A stretch of 64,000 bases of DNA from assembly GCA_963692995.1 (NCBI GenBank), contig OY843611.1, positions 1,240,001-1,304,000 of the forward strand, read 5' to 3'. Origin of the DNA: Bin87 sp963692995 (GTDB lineage: Bacteria > Chloroflexota > Dehalococcoidia > Lucifugimonadales > UBA3495). A model generated the notes under the pieces. That model worked only from the letters and a program-made list of their open reading frames with translations. It ran no database searches and was not told the DNA's origin. Each line of letters begins with the position of its first letter. Position 1 is the stretch's first letter. Of the stretch, positions 36,323 to 45,544 are shown piece by piece. The position numbers and the translations under genes are program-made.

Positions 36323-36766
36323 TTACCAGAGCTGGCCGGGGAGGCGCTCCTGGAGGACTTCCCCGAACAGCGTGAGCACCTGGTCGATTTGGAGGACGAC
36401 GATGGCGCCCGGTCGGTCGGCCGGATGGCGTTCGTTGACCAAGCCGGATTGGAGCAGGCGGTCGGTCATTTCCTCGAAGACCGGGCCATCGCGATAGACG
36501 CGGGCGGTGCAACGGAACTTCCAGCCGGCGTCCCGCTGGGTATTGCGGAAGAGGACGATGGCCTTGGGGTTCTCCTCGATGTGATCCAGGGGGTTGCGCC
36601 CGGTGCGGTCCCGGTAGATCAGGGTGTCGTCGCCCACCGTCAATACGGTGCCGATGTAACCGCAGTTGGGAGCGCCGTCGGCGCCGGCCGTGCTGACGAT
36701 GCAGGGGTAGCCGTCGTCTCTGGCGCGGTTGATCAGCTGGGCCATCTCATCGGTCAACTGGATCAT
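36323..36766 (-). CDS. Pyridoxamine 5'-phosphate oxidase-family protein
   Basis: 147 residues with a split-barrel flavin/F420-type fold: INRARDDGYPCIVSTAGADGAPNCGYIGT, then TLIYRDRTGRNPLDHIEENPKAIVLFRN, and CTARVYRDGPVFEEM. Members bind FMN or F420 and reduce varied substrates. The start is fixed by GAGGAGG directly before ATG 36766. An upstream copy of the start region (17-bp direct repeat) gives a second ATG without such a good site. Confidence 0.85.
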   Translation of the reverse strand: MIQLTDEMAQLINRARDDGYPCIVSTAGADGAPNCGYIGTVLTVGDDTLIYRDRTGRNPLDHIEENPKAIVLFRNTQRDAGWKFRCTARVYRDGPVFEEMTDRLLQSGLVNERHPADRPGAIVVLQIDQVLTLFGEVLQERLPGQLW

Positions 36767-36795
36767 ATGGTTCCTCCTCTGGATCATATGGTTCC
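36758..36795. repeat. Direct repeat duplicating the start-codon region
   Basis: CTGGATCATATGGTTCC occurs at 36758-36774 and 36779-36795. Each copy holds an ATG on the minus strand, but only the downstream one is preceded by AGGAGG. Confidence 0.75.
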
Positions 36796-36846
36796 GCCAC
36801 GCGGCGCCGAGATTGCCCCGCTGCGCCGGAAATGACAAGAATCGTC

Positions 36847-37911
36847 CTACGCGCCTGACCCGTCGTTCAGGTAGTCAACCGCTTTGCGGTGGCTTTCCAG
36901 CAGGCCGGGAACCCGCGCCGGGTCGGCGCGTCCCCAGCCGCATTCGGTGGCGACGCTGAAAGAGGATAGAAAACGCCGGGCAATATCGCTGCGGGCGCGG
37001 TCGCCGGCTGCGTCGTCGTAGTGGATCAAGCCTAGCACAATCTCGGTATCGGCCAACCGGGCCAGCCGGTTCAGAGGCTGGAAGTAAGCGGCGTCGCAGC
37101 GATCTTGCGGGACCGGCATATGAATGAAATCGAGCCGGCGGGCCAGTTCTGCAAACAGGCCGTTGGCAATTTCGACGAGGACGCCCAAGTCTTTTGGCAT
37201 GACCAGGTGCTCGTCCCGCGGCGACCCGTAGCAGAGGTGGTAGCCGAGGTCAACCGTCTCCGGAACCGCGGCGCCGAGTCGGGCCAGTTCGGAGAAGACT
37301 TGCGCCTGGTAGTCGGCAGGGCGATGGGGGAAGTAGTTCTCGAATATGAGGACTTCCTGGCAGACGTCCCACTGGATGGACAGGCGCTGGTGGGGCGTGG
37401 TGTCCAGGATCTGCTCCAAAGCGGCGAGCAGAGATCGTTCGTAGGCTGTGATGTAGTCGTTGCGCGCGCCGGGGCTGACATACATATAAGCCGTTGCCAT
37501 GGGCGTGGGCAGGGACACCTGGAACAAGGTGTCCCTGGGTATGACACCATCAGATTGCAGGCGGGCGTATCGGTCGAAGGACTCCAGGGCAGCTTCGGCG
37601 TAGCCGGTGGGGAAATCCACCGTGGCCGGGTCAACGCCCGGCTTGAAGCGGATGTAGGATGTTTCCCGAAGCAGCTGGCCGTCCCACTGGTATAAGGCAT
37701 ACGGTGGCTGATCCGGGTCTAACTCCATTTGGGGATGCTGCTCCAGCATTTCCCGCTGGAACCAGATCCAGCGTCCGCGCCGTCCGGTTTCGCCGTCGGT
37801 GATGCGGCGCAGGCGCGGCCCTAGAGCGGCGCTGACGGTGCGGAAAACGGTTGCAGCGTCGGGCAGGGGGATACTGCCGACCAGGTGCGCTCCGCTTTGA
37901 CGAGGAATCAT
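36847..37911 (-). CDS. Cobalamin-independent methionine synthase-like protein (MetE/UROD barrel)
   Basis: 354 residues. It looks like the C-terminal barrel of MetE: LVGSIPLPD start, ITDGETGRRGRWI, and a probable zinc site of His/Cys in GYHLCYG (about residue 223) and Cys in ECGWGR (about 323). The N-terminal half of full MetE is absent, as in archaeal-type core enzymes and in methyltransferases that use other corrinoid or thiol partners. It probably moves a methyl group to or from a thiol or hydrolyses a related compound. The substrate is unknown. Confidence 0.7.
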   Translation of the reverse strand: MIPRQSGAHLVGSIPLPDAATVFRTVSAALGPRLRRITDGETGRRGRWIWFQREMLEQHPQMELDPDQPPYALYQWDGQLLRETSYIRFKPGVDPATVDFPTGYAEAALESFDRYARLQSDGVIPRDTLFQVSLPTPMATAYMYVSPGARNDYITAYERSLLAALEQILDTTPHQRLSIQWDVCQEVLIFENYFPHRPADYQAQVFSELARLGAAVPETVDLGYHLCYGSPRDEHLVMPKDLGVLVEIANGLFAELARRLDFIHMPVPQDRCDAAYFQPLNRLARLADTEIVLGLIHYDDAAGDRARSDIARRFLSSFSVATECGWGRADPARVPGLLESHRKAVDYLNDGSGA

Positions 37912-37921
37912 ACGGCCTCCG

Positions 37922-39037
37922 CTATGCCATGACGCGGCGGAAGTAGTCCAGGGCGTTGTCGCCGATGATCTTCAGGACGTCCTGGTCGGAATGGCCGCGG
38001 CGGATCAGGCCGCGCACGATATTTTTGCCGTCGGCCGGCGACTCCAGGCCATTGAGGTAGGGAGCTGGGAGCAGATCCGGCGTACGGCCGAGCAGAACGC
38101 GGTGGAAGCCCACGTGGTCGCCGACGGTGGTGTCGGTGCCGATGCCCACGTGGTCAACGCCGACGAGGTTCACCATGTAGTCGTAATGGTCGAGGACGCA
38201 TTCGATGTCCTGTTCGGGATCGTCGCTGAGGGAGTTGGGGACAGCGGTGATGCAGACCAGTCCGCCGCTGCGGGCGCAGGCCAGGAGTTCCTCGTCCTTG
38301 CGCGTGCGGCCGTTGGGACGCAGGGTGTAGGAGGCGTTGTGGCTGAACACGGTGGGCGCGCGGGAGATTGCGATGGCGTCCATGGCCGTGGGAGTGGAGG
38401 CGTGGGACAGATCTACGGCCATGCCCAGGTCGTTCATGCGGTGGACGACCTGGATGCCGAACTCGCTCAGCCCGCCGGGGTTGCGCTCGGTCTGGCCGTC
38501 GCCGATGAAGTTTCGGCGGTTGTAGGTGATGCCGGCCAGACGCACGCCCATGCCGTACAGCGCATCCACCCGCTCGATGCGGTTGCCAATGGCCAGGTGC
38601 TCGAGCGTGGGCAGGAAGCCGATTTTCCCCTGCTGGCGGGCGGACCGGATTTCGTCGGCGTTGGTCACGCGGATCACGTTGTCTTGCTGGGCCACGTCGG
38701 CCAGCATACCGCCCACTTCGGCGGCAATGTCCTCATATTCCATGAATGACATATCGGTGGCGCTCTTGAACCCGCTGAAAGCGCTGGCCGTGGTCACGGT
38801 GGACCAACCGCCGGCCTGCACGGCCTGGTAGCCGTAGTGATAACGGCTGGTGGTTCGCAGGAAGTCGATGAAAAGGTCCATGTTGTCGGGCAGCACGAAG
38901 GGGTGCTGGTGGACATCGATCATCACGGCCTGGTCCATGATGCGCTGGAAACGGGTTTCCTCGTCGCGGTCCAGGGGTACGGTGGACGAGGGTACGCGGC
39001 CCACCTCGCGGGCCAAGGGGATGCCGGGCGTAGTCAT
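37922..39037 (-). CDS. Membrane dipeptidase-like amidohydrolase (peptidase family M19)
   Basis: 371 residues. Metal-site stretches fit M19: VMIDVHQHPF near residue 35 (the usual HxD is HxH here), FLPTLEHLAIG, VDLSHAST, FSHNASYTLRPNGR and VDHVGIGTDTTVG. M19 zinc enzymes hydrolyse dipeptides, some with D-residues or beta-lactam-like bonds. No signal peptide or anchor is visible, so it is probably cytoplasmic. ATG 39037 follows GGAGG; the longer frame crosses repeats and is rejected. Confidence 0.87.
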   Translation of the reverse strand: MTTPGIPLAREVGRVPSSTVPLDRDEETRFQRIMDQAVMIDVHQHPFVLPDNMDLFIDFLRTTSRYHYGYQAVQAGGWSTVTTASAFSGFKSATDMSFMEYEDIAAEVGGMLADVAQQDNVIRVTNADEIRSARQQGKIGFLPTLEHLAIGNRIERVDALYGMGVRLAGITYNRRNFIGDGQTERNPGGLSEFGIQVVHRMNDLGMAVDLSHASTPTAMDAIAISRAPTVFSHNASYTLRPNGRTRKDEELLACARSGGLVCITAVPNSLSDDPEQDIECVLDHYDYMVNLVGVDHVGIGTDTTVGDHVGFHRVLLGRTPDLLPAPYLNGLESPADGKNIVRGLIRRGHSDQDVLKIIGDNALDYFRRVMA

Positions 39038-39048
39038 TGGGCCGTCCT

Positions 39049-39087
39049 CCGGTGGTGTGGATTGCCGGTGGTGTGGATTGCCGGTGG
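39049..39087. repeat. 16-bp tandem repeat upstream of the M19 gene
   Basis: CCGGTGGTGTGGATTG twice (39049-39064, 39065-39080) and a partial third copy. It begins at the Shine-Dalgarno site of the M19 gene, so copy number could change leader length. Confidence 0.7.
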
Positions 39088-39273
39088 CGGGCCAAGTATA
39101 GACAAACTTGCCAGAAGCGGCAAAACAGCATTTCGGGGAGGGTGAACGGTGCGCCTGATGGCTCCCGCGACACTGCTTTCGCGGGAATGACGGGGGGAGC
39201 CGGAATGACGGCGCTGGCGGGAATGGCCTGGTCGGCGGCGGAACTTTCATGACAATTGGGAGACTGGGAATGT

Positions 39274-41256
39274 ATGATGCACGGGATTGACTTTTTCGTC
39301 CCGGGAGATTTCGCCTTGACTACCGCCAATCCTGTTGTCGCGCCCTATGGTTCGTGGCGCTCGCCCATCACTGCCGAGGCTATTGCGGCGGAATCGATCG
39401 GCATCGGCAGCGTTGCCATCGACGGGGACACCATACTGTGGACCGAGTCCCGTCCCGGGGAGGGCGGACGTTACGTTATCGTCCGCCGAGGCTCGGATGG
39501 GACGGTGGCCGACGTCAATCCGTCGCCGTTCAACGCGCGGACCCGGGTCCACGAGTACGGCGGCGGGGCGTGGGTTGCCGATGGCGGCACGGTGTGGTTC
39601 TCCAACTTCGACGACCAGCGCATCTATCGGCTTGAGCCCGGCGGAGAACCGCAGGCGATCACGCCCTACGTTCCTATGCGCTATGCGGACGCCACGCTTG
39701 ACCGCCGCCGCAATCGCCTGATCTGCGTGCGGGAGGATCATTCCGACCCGAACAACATCGTCAACGTCATCGCCGCGGTGCCCGCCGACGGAGTCGGGGA
39801 ACAGAGCGTGTTGTTCGACGGGTGGGACTTCGTCTCGTCACCTCGGTTGAGTCCCGACGGCGGCACGCTGGCGTGGCTGTCGTGGAACCATCCCAACATG
39901 CCCTGGGACGGGACTCATCTGTGGACGGCCCCGGCGCTGGACGACGGATCGCTGGGCGAGGCGACGCTGGTGGCCGGCGGAGCGAGCGTGTCCGTATTTC
40001 AGCCGGAATGGTCGCCGGACGGCGCGCTGCATTACGTCTCCGAGGAATCGGGTTGGTGGAACCTGTATCGCGCGGTTGATGGAGCGCAGCAGGCGCTGCA
40101 TCGGGACGAGGCGGAATATGGCCGGCCGCAGTGGGTGTTTGCATCGCGGACCTACGGGTTCGCCGGGAACGGCGATATTGTGTGCGCGGTGAACCGACGG
40201 GGCGCCTGGTCACTCAATTCGCTCAACCCGGATACTGGAACGCTGACGCCGCTGAGCGTGCCGGCCGGGGAGATGGGCCGGGGTGACCTGGCGGTGTCGG
40301 CCGATACCGCAGTGGTGATTGCGGGGGACGCCGGAAGGACGCTTTCGCTGATGCGGGTGAACCTGGGCGACGGGAGTTGGGAGACGTGGCGGCAGTCGAC
40401 CGCCGTGGAGGCGCCGGCGGAGTACATGTCGCCGGCGCAGACCATTGAGTTTCCGTCCACCGACGGCCGGCCGGCCTATGCCCTGTATTATGCGCCCCGC
40501 AATCCGGACTACCAGGCGCCGGCCGAGGAGCGGCCGCCGCTGTTGACACTGAGCCACGGCGGGCCGACGGGGGCGGCGTCAAGGGCGCTGGATCTGTCGG
40601 TCCAGTACTGGACCAGCCGGGGTTTTGCCGTGGTGGACGTGAACTATGGCGGTAGTGTGGGCTACGGGCGGGCGTACCGGCAACTGCTCAACGGAAATTG
40701 GGGCGTCGTTGATGTGGACGACTGCTCCCACGCCGCGCTGCACCTGGCGCATCATGGCCTGGCCGACGGTTCACGACTGGCGATCCGGGGGGGCAGCGCC
40801 GGGGGTTACACGACGCTGGCGGCACTGGCTTTCCGCAATGTATTCGCCGCAGGGGCCAGCTACTACGGCGTGTCCGACCTGACCGCGCTGGCCGCCGACA
40901 CGCACAAGTTCGAGTCGCGGTATCTCGACCGGCTGGTGGCTCCGTATCCGGAAGGGGCCGATATTTACCGGCTGCGCTCACCGATCAATCACACCGACGG
41001 ATTGTCGTGCCCCATAATCCTGTTGCAGGGCTTGGAGGATCGCATCGTGCCGCCCAACCAGGCGGAGATGATGTTCGACGCGGTGCGCGCCAAGGGTCTG
41101 CCCTGCGCGTATCTCCCCTTTGAGGGCGAGCAGCACGGGTTTCGCCGGGCCGAGAATATCCAGCGGGCGCTGGAGGCGGAGTTGTATTTCTACTCGCGGG
41201 TGTTCGGGTTTGAATTGGCGGAGGCCGTGGCGGCGGTGGAGATAGAGAATTTGTAA
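39274..41256 (+). CDS. Prolyl oligopeptidase-family (S9) peptidase
   Basis: 660 residues. An N-terminal beta-propeller (repeats such as LSPDGGTLAWLSW) precedes an alpha/beta-hydrolase domain with nucleophile GGSAGGYT (Ser about 507), Asp in LEDRIVPPNQ (about 588) and His in GEQHGF (about 620). It cleaves short peptides, acyl-aminopeptidase/DPP-like. ATG 39274 is used; a TTG at 39316 preceded by GGGAG is a real alternative and would remove 14 residues that seem extra to the family. It is the only plus-strand gene of this part of the window. Confidence 0.9.
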   Translation: MMHGIDFFVPGDFALTTANPVVAPYGSWRSPITAEAIAAESIGIGSVAIDGDTILWTESRPGEGGRYVIVRRGSDGTVADVNPSPFNARTRVHEYGGGAWVADGGTVWFSNFDDQRIYRLEPGGEPQAITPYVPMRYADATLDRRRNRLICVREDHSDPNNIVNVIAAVPADGVGEQSVLFDGWDFVSSPRLSPDGGTLAWLSWNHPNMPWDGTHLWTAPALDDGSLGEATLVAGGASVSVFQPEWSPDGALHYVSEESGWWNLYRAVDGAQQALHRDEAEYGRPQWVFASRTYGFAGNGDIVCAVNRRGAWSLNSLNPDTGTLTPLSVPAGEMGRGDLAVSADTAVVIAGDAGRTLSLMRVNLGDGSWETWRQSTAVEAPAEYMSPAQTIEFPSTDGRPAYALYYAPRNPDYQAPAEERPPLLTLSHGGPTGAASRALDLSVQYWTSRGFAVVDVNYGGSVGYGRAYRQLLNGNWGVVDVDDCSHAALHLAHHGLADGSRLAIRGGSAGGYTTLAALAFRNVFAAGASYYGVSDLTALAADTHKFESRYLDRLVAPYPEGADIYRLRSPINHTDGLSCPIILLQGLEDRIVPPNQAEMMFDAVRAKGLPCAYLPFEGEQHGFRRAENIQRALEAELYFYSRVFGFELAEAVAAVEIENL

Positions 41257-41263
41257 GCACGGG

Positions 41264-42448
41264 TTAATAAGCGGCCCGCAGCACCTCCATGATTGGCCCG
41301 GCGTCGGTAATGGGCTTGGGGTTGGTACTGAGGCTACGGTCCTGCAAGGTGGCCGTGGCGATGTATTCCAAGCCGTCCTCGGGGACTCCCACTTCGCGCA
41401 ACGTGCGCGGCAATTCCAGCTCACGGCATAGCTCGTCCACCGCATCGGCGGCGGCAAGGCCGGCCTCCTCGTCGGTCATGGCGCTACCGGCGACGCCGAT
41501 TGCTTCGGCGATGAGCCGTTGCCGGTGAGCGCAGGCATCCAGGTTGTAGCGCATCGAGTGCGGAAGCAGGATGGCATTGGCTTCACCGTGGGGCACATCG
41601 TAAAGCCCGCCGACATGGTGGCAGGTGGCAGTGTTCAGGCCCAGGCCGCCGAAAGAGGCCAGGGAGGCCATGGCGCAGGCGGTTTTGGTGGCGAGCAGGG
41701 TGTCGATGTCGCCATCCTTGCAGCGGGGGAGGTTTTCAAAGAGCAGGCGGATGGCGTGGAGGGCCATGCCGTCGCCGATTGGGTTGTGCCCGGTGGAATA
41801 GACGGTTTCGATGGCGATGCGGAGCTGCCCGATGGCGGTGGACACCAGGATGCGCAACGGTGTGGTTGCTAATGCCTGGCCGTCGATTATCACGGTGTGA
41901 TGGGTCACGCCGTCGCCGGCGATGCTGAGCTTGCGCCCTTGCCGGTGATCGGTGATGCCGCCCCCGCCACGGCTGAACTCGGCGCAGCCCATGGTGGTTG
42001 GGACGCTGATGATGGGCAGCTTGGGCGAAGGGGTTGGCGGAACTGTTATTCGGTCCGGCGGCTCGAAGATGATGGCGTAGTCGCGGATGTCGCCGCCCTC
42101 GGCAAGGAGGGTTGCGATGGCCTTGGTGGTGTCATGGGTGCTGCCGCCGCCGACGCTGATGAAAACGTCGGGCCGGGTTTCCTGGGCCAGGGCCGCGCCG
42201 GCTTCCACCGTATCCACCGGCGAGTGGGGCTGGACGCCGGAGTAGGTACCCACGTAGCGGGAGCCTAAGGCTTCCTGCACCCGGGGCACCACGTCGCAGG
42301 CGGCCAGGATGGTGGGGCCGCAGGTGATCATGGCCCGGCCGGCGCCGAGGCTGTCCACCAGGGATGGCAGGTTGTTGATGGCGGTTTCGGAGCAGATGAT
42401 GTCCTGGTGGAGCGGGTTGTAGCGGTATTGGAGTGTGGGGGTGGGCAT
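41264..42448 (-). CDS. Iron-containing alcohol dehydrogenase / maleylacetate reductase-like protein with missing metal ligands
   Basis: 394 residues. Family cofactor loop SVGGGSTHDTTKA and C-terminal metal motif CHHVGGLYDVPHGEANA (His278, His287) are kept. The other two ligands, normally Asp and His in 'GxDAxxHAIE', are replaced: AIGQLRIAIE gives Gly207 and Ile211. Maleylacetate reductases already lose the Asp but keep the His. The enzyme may be metal-free or altered in chemistry. It converges on the S9 peptidase. Confidence 0.85.
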   Translation of the reverse strand: MPTPTLQYRYNPLHQDIICSETAINNLPSLVDSLGAGRAMITCGPTILAACDVVPRVQEALGSRYVGTYSGVQPHSPVDTVEAGAALAQETRPDVFISVGGGSTHDTTKAIATLLAEGGDIRDYAIIFEPPDRITVPPTPSPKLPIISVPTTMGCAEFSRGGGGITDHRQGRKLSIAGDGVTHHTVIIDGQALATTPLRILVSTAIGQLRIAIETVYSTGHNPIGDGMALHAIRLLFENLPRCKDGDIDTLLATKTACAMASLASFGGLGLNTATCHHVGGLYDVPHGEANAILLPHSMRYNLDACAHRQRLIAEAIGVAGSAMTDEEAGLAAADAVDELCRELELPRTLREVGVPEDGLEYIATATLQDRSLSTNPKPITDAGPIMEVLRAAY

Positions 42449-42469
42449 GGCAGCCTCCGGAGCCGGCGG

Positions 42470-42688
42470 TCAAGCCGGGATTTGGTTGTAGGCAAAGGCG
42501 GGGATAGCGATGCGCTGGCTGGCGTGTTCGATGGTGATGGCGCAGGGGCGGACGGTCTCTTCCAGGTCGAGCAGAGTGTTCTTATCCCAGTCGAGGGTTT
42601 CGCACACGGCATCGAGGCACAGCTCGATGTACCGGGTATTGGTCGGGCGGCAGAATTGCGCGCAAATATCTGCCGTCGAGTTCCGCAA
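42470..42688 (-). CDS. Small hypothetical protein, TTG start
   Basis: 72 residues, with protein-like composition (RYIELCLDAVCETLDWDKNT...). The start would be TTG at 42688 with GGAGG four bases before it. It ends 22 bases upstream of the Fe-ADH-like gene on the same strand. No family is recognised. It could be a chance frame; the Shine-Dalgarno site and spacing are the main support. Confidence 0.4.
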   Translation of the reverse strand: MRNSTADICAQFCRPTNTRYIELCLDAVCETLDWDKNTLLDLEETVRPCAITIEHASQRIAIPAFAYNQIPA

Positions 42689-42772
42689 TTAGCCTCCATC
42701 ATCGGATACGCCCGTCCTGTTGAGATTCTTCCCTGGCCGGAGCGTCAACCACCCGCTGAATTCAGTCCAATG

Positions 42773-43291
42773 CTACTGGTTGATCCCCCGCTGCATACCG
42801 CGCAGGTAGCCGGCCTGGCCGCCGTGCTGGTTGACCTCCCAGATGAGGAGACGGAACATATCGGCTACCGCCATGCTCTCGCCGCGGCGGTTGGTCATCT
42901 GGGTGTTGACCAGCGAGTCGTCGTCGTGGCTGCTGAGGAAATTCAGCAGGTTGTTGCGGGCGGCGTCGGCGTACTCTATGAGCAGGGCTTTGTCGGGGCA
43001 TTTCCAGTTAGCGAGGTCTTCAACGGTGTAGCCAAAGCCAACGTTCATGGGTTCCGGCGCAAAGCCCAGCCGCTCGGCCCACTCGCGCTCGTAGAGCTGC
43101 TGCTCCTGCCTGGCGAGGGATTGCACCCACATATCCAGCGCGCGCCCGTAGTGCCAGACGATGAAGCCAATGGAGTGGCACTGCTCGTTGGGAGTGAACT
43201 CGATTTCGTCCTGGGTTAGGCCGTTCACGTAGCGGAGCAGCCACTCCCAGTTGTTGTCAAAAGACTGTCGGATAAATTCTTGCAGCGCCAT
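42773..43291 (-). CDS. DinB-family protein
   Basis: 172 residues, a four-helix DinB/YfiT-like fold. The first metal-site segment is GFIVWHYGRALDMW and the C-terminal one EVNQHGGQAGYLRGM, a weaker version of the usual HxxHH. Members act as thiol-dependent transferases or damage-response proteins; the function here is unknown. It is followed by intergenic sequence and then the Fe-ADH-like gene, and is preceded by enoyl-CoA hydratase on the same strand (18 bases). Confidence 0.85.
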   Translation of the reverse strand: MALQEFIRQSFDNNWEWLLRYVNGLTQDEIEFTPNEQCHSIGFIVWHYGRALDMWVQSLARQEQQLYEREWAERLGFAPEPMNVGFGYTVEDLANWKCPDKALLIEYADAARNNLLNFLSSHDDDSLVNTQMTNRRGESMAVADMFRLLIWEVNQHGGQAGYLRGMQRGINQ

Positions 43292-43309
43292 GTTTGCCCC
43301 TGTTTTCGT

Positions 43310-44116
43310 TCACGTTGTCCACACCGGCGGTCGCTTTTCCAGGAAGGCCGTTATGCCTTCCTGGGCGTCGTCGGTTTGAAGGTTATCCACCATAACTTTG
43401 CTGGCGAACCGGTAGGCGGACGGACGATCCATTTCAATCTGTTGGTAGAATGCTATCTTGCCCAGGGCCAGGGTGTCGGCGCTGGCCGACGCAATCTGCC
43501 GGGCCAGATCCATGACTTGCTCTGCCAGTGCATCCGCCGGCGCGATGCGACTGATGAGGCCGAAGTCCAGCGCTTCCCGAGCCGATATGGGCCGGCCGGT
43601 AAGCAGCATTTCCATGGCCTTTTTGGGCATCACCGAGCGGGCCACGGCGACGCCCGGCGTGGTGCAGAACAGGCCAATCTGCACGCCCGGCGTGGCGAAG
43701 GCAGCGGTGTCGGCGGCTACGGCGATGTCGCAGGTGGCGACCAGCTGGCAGCCGGCGGCCGTGGCCAGCCCCTGCACCTGGGCGATGACCGGCTTGGGCA
43801 GCAGGCGGATGCCTTCCATTACGCGCATACAGGCTTCAAACACCGCCGTGTAATCTTCCGGGTCGCCGTTGACCAGTTCGTTCAGGTCGTGGCCGGAGCT
43901 GAAAACAGGGCCTTCGGAACGAATGACTACGACGCGGGCGGCGGGGTCTTTTGCGATCCGGTTCAGCCGTTCTTCCAACGCCGCCAGGGTTCGCGCCGAC
44001 AGGGCATTGCGTCGATTAGAGTTGTTGAGGGTGAGGACGGCGATGCCGTCTTCACCCCGGTTATAGAGGACTGTCGGGTCTTCCGTGATTGCAGTCGGGT
44101 CAAGTTTGCGAATCAT
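43310..44116 (-). CDS. Enoyl-CoA hydratase/isomerase (ECHDC3-like)
   Basis: 268 residues of the crotonase family. Oxyanion-hole segments: FSSGHDLNEL and LATAAGCQLVATCDIAVA, followed by IGLFCTTPGVAVARS, which is characteristic of the ECHDC3 type. It hydrates or isomerises enoyl-CoA, or acts on a related CoA ester. ATG 44116 follows GGAGG; an upstream frame has no such site. It lies near the acyl-CoA dehydrogenase gene on the same strand, suggesting fatty- or organic-acid oxidation. Confidence 0.92.
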   Translation of the reverse strand: MIRKLDPTAITEDPTVLYNRGEDGIAVLTLNNSNRRNALSARTLAALEERLNRIAKDPAARVVVIRSEGPVFSSGHDLNELVNGDPEDYTAVFEACMRVMEGIRLLPKPVIAQVQGLATAAGCQLVATCDIAVAADTAAFATPGVQIGLFCTTPGVAVARSVMPKKAMEMLLTGRPISAREALDFGLISRIAPADALAEQVMDLARQIASASADTLALGKIAFYQQIEMDRPSAYRFASKVMVDNLQTDDAQEGITAFLEKRPPVWTT

Positions 44117-44270
44117 ATTTGCCTCCGCAATCAGCAGCTGCGGCAGTCGGAAATGGATTGAGACCCTCCGGGGTTTCCAAGATGCCTTCAATAGCGAACT
44201 TAGGGCCGTAGGGCGTGTCGTCAACTCATCTTGTCATGGCAATCGTTTTCGGCGTTGAGCAGTCTCATTA

Positions 44271-45443
44271 CTACCCGCGAGGCAAGCCCAGGCCCCGGCT
44301 GGCGATGATGTTGCGCTGGACTTCGCTGGTTCCGGCGGCGATGGTGTGGGAGAAGGCGCGGAGCCAGTGTTCCTGCATGTCGGCTGCCATGGGCGTCCAC
44401 TTCTGATCGCGGAGGCCGCCGTACATGCCCATGATTTCCAGGCAGGAGGCGGTGGTGCGCTGCACGGTTTCGCTGCCGAAGACCTTAGACATGGACGCTT
44501 CCTTGTTGGGGACGAGTCCCTCGCCCTGCATCCAGGCGACGTTGTAGGCGATGAGTCGGGCCACTTCGCACTCGATGTAGCGGTCGGCCAGGGCGTTGCG
44601 CACCCACGGCTCCTGACTCAAGGGCTGGCCGTTGCGCCGGATGCCGTTGGCCCACTGTCGGGTGTCGTCCAGGTGGCGACGAGCTGCCGCCGAGTAATCG
44701 ATACCGGAACGCTCGAAGTCCAGCAGTGTTACGGCGACGTACCAGCCGCGATTTTCCTCACCCACGATGTTGCGGGCCGGGACGCGGACGTTGTCGAATA
44801 TGATCTGGTTGAACTCGTGGCGCCCGCCCATGTTGATGATGGGGCGCACCTGGATGCCCGGGGTCTTCATGTCCACCAGGAAGAAGCTGATGCCCCGGTG
44901 CTTGGGCGCGTCGGTGTCGGTGCGAGTGAGGAGCATGATCCAGTCGCCCCGGTGTCCCATGGAGGTCCAGATTTTGCTGCCGTTGACGACAAACTCGTCG
45001 CCGTCGCGGATGGCCCGGGTGCTCAGGGACGCCAGGTCGGAACCGGATTCCGGTTCGCTGTAGCCCTGGCACCACTGCACATCGCCCCGGGCGACCGGGG
45101 GCAGGTGCTCAGACTTCTGCTCGTCGGTGCCGTGGATCATCAGGGTGGCGCCCATCATACGGACACCGAAGTTGTCGCGGCCGGGAGCGCGATGGTAGGT
45201 CATTGCCTCGTTGAATATGGCGGTGCGCACCGGAGACGCCTTCTGGCCGCCGTATTCTTCCGGCCAGTGCATGGTGAGCCAGCCGCGGTCGGCCAGCTTG
45301 CGGCGCACGTCAAGGGTACGGTCCCAGCTCTCCTGGCCGGAGCCCCTTTCGCCCAACTCCCAATCCGGGACATACTCTTCGGCGATGAACTGCTGCAACT
45401 CACTCTGGAATGCGGCGTCTTCGGTACTGAGCTGGAACTCCAT
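44271..45443 (-). CDS. Acyl-CoA dehydrogenase
   Basis: 390 residues with the three-domain acyl-CoA dehydrogenase layout. The flavin/substrate segment GYSEPESGSDLASL and the C-terminal TIAAGTSEVQRNIIASRGLGLPRG are clear. FAD-dependent alpha,beta-oxidation of an acyl-CoA, passing electrons to ETF. It is transcribed toward the enoyl-CoA hydratase, which would take the next step. Both have separate ribosome sites with 154 bases between. Confidence 0.93.
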   Translation of the reverse strand: MEFQLSTEDAAFQSELQQFIAEEYVPDWELGERGSGQESWDRTLDVRRKLADRGWLTMHWPEEYGGQKASPVRTAIFNEAMTYHRAPGRDNFGVRMMGATLMIHGTDEQKSEHLPPVARGDVQWCQGYSEPESGSDLASLSTRAIRDGDEFVVNGSKIWTSMGHRGDWIMLLTRTDTDAPKHRGISFFLVDMKTPGIQVRPIINMGGRHEFNQIIFDNVRVPARNIVGEENRGWYVAVTLLDFERSGIDYSAAARRHLDDTRQWANGIRRNGQPLSQEPWVRNALADRYIECEVARLIAYNVAWMQGEGLVPNKEASMSKVFGSETVQRTTASCLEIMGMYGGLRDQKWTPMAADMQEHWLRAFSHTIAAGTSEVQRNIIASRGLGLPRG

Positions 45444-45472
45444 GGTAGTCTCCTAAACTGCCTTTTCGCGTC

Positions 45473-45492
45473 ATTCCGGCTTTCGCCGGAGC
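45473..45492. repeat. Variant palindrome ATTCCGGC-TTTC-GCCGGA
   Basis: Related to the dRS3-like family with GG in place of CG at the arm core. It lies just upstream of the acyl-CoA dehydrogenase start. Confidence 0.6.
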
Positions 45493-45544
45493 GCCGGTTT
45501 AGCATAAAGCCGTGGTGATTGTGCGCATCTTATCACGGGGTCAA

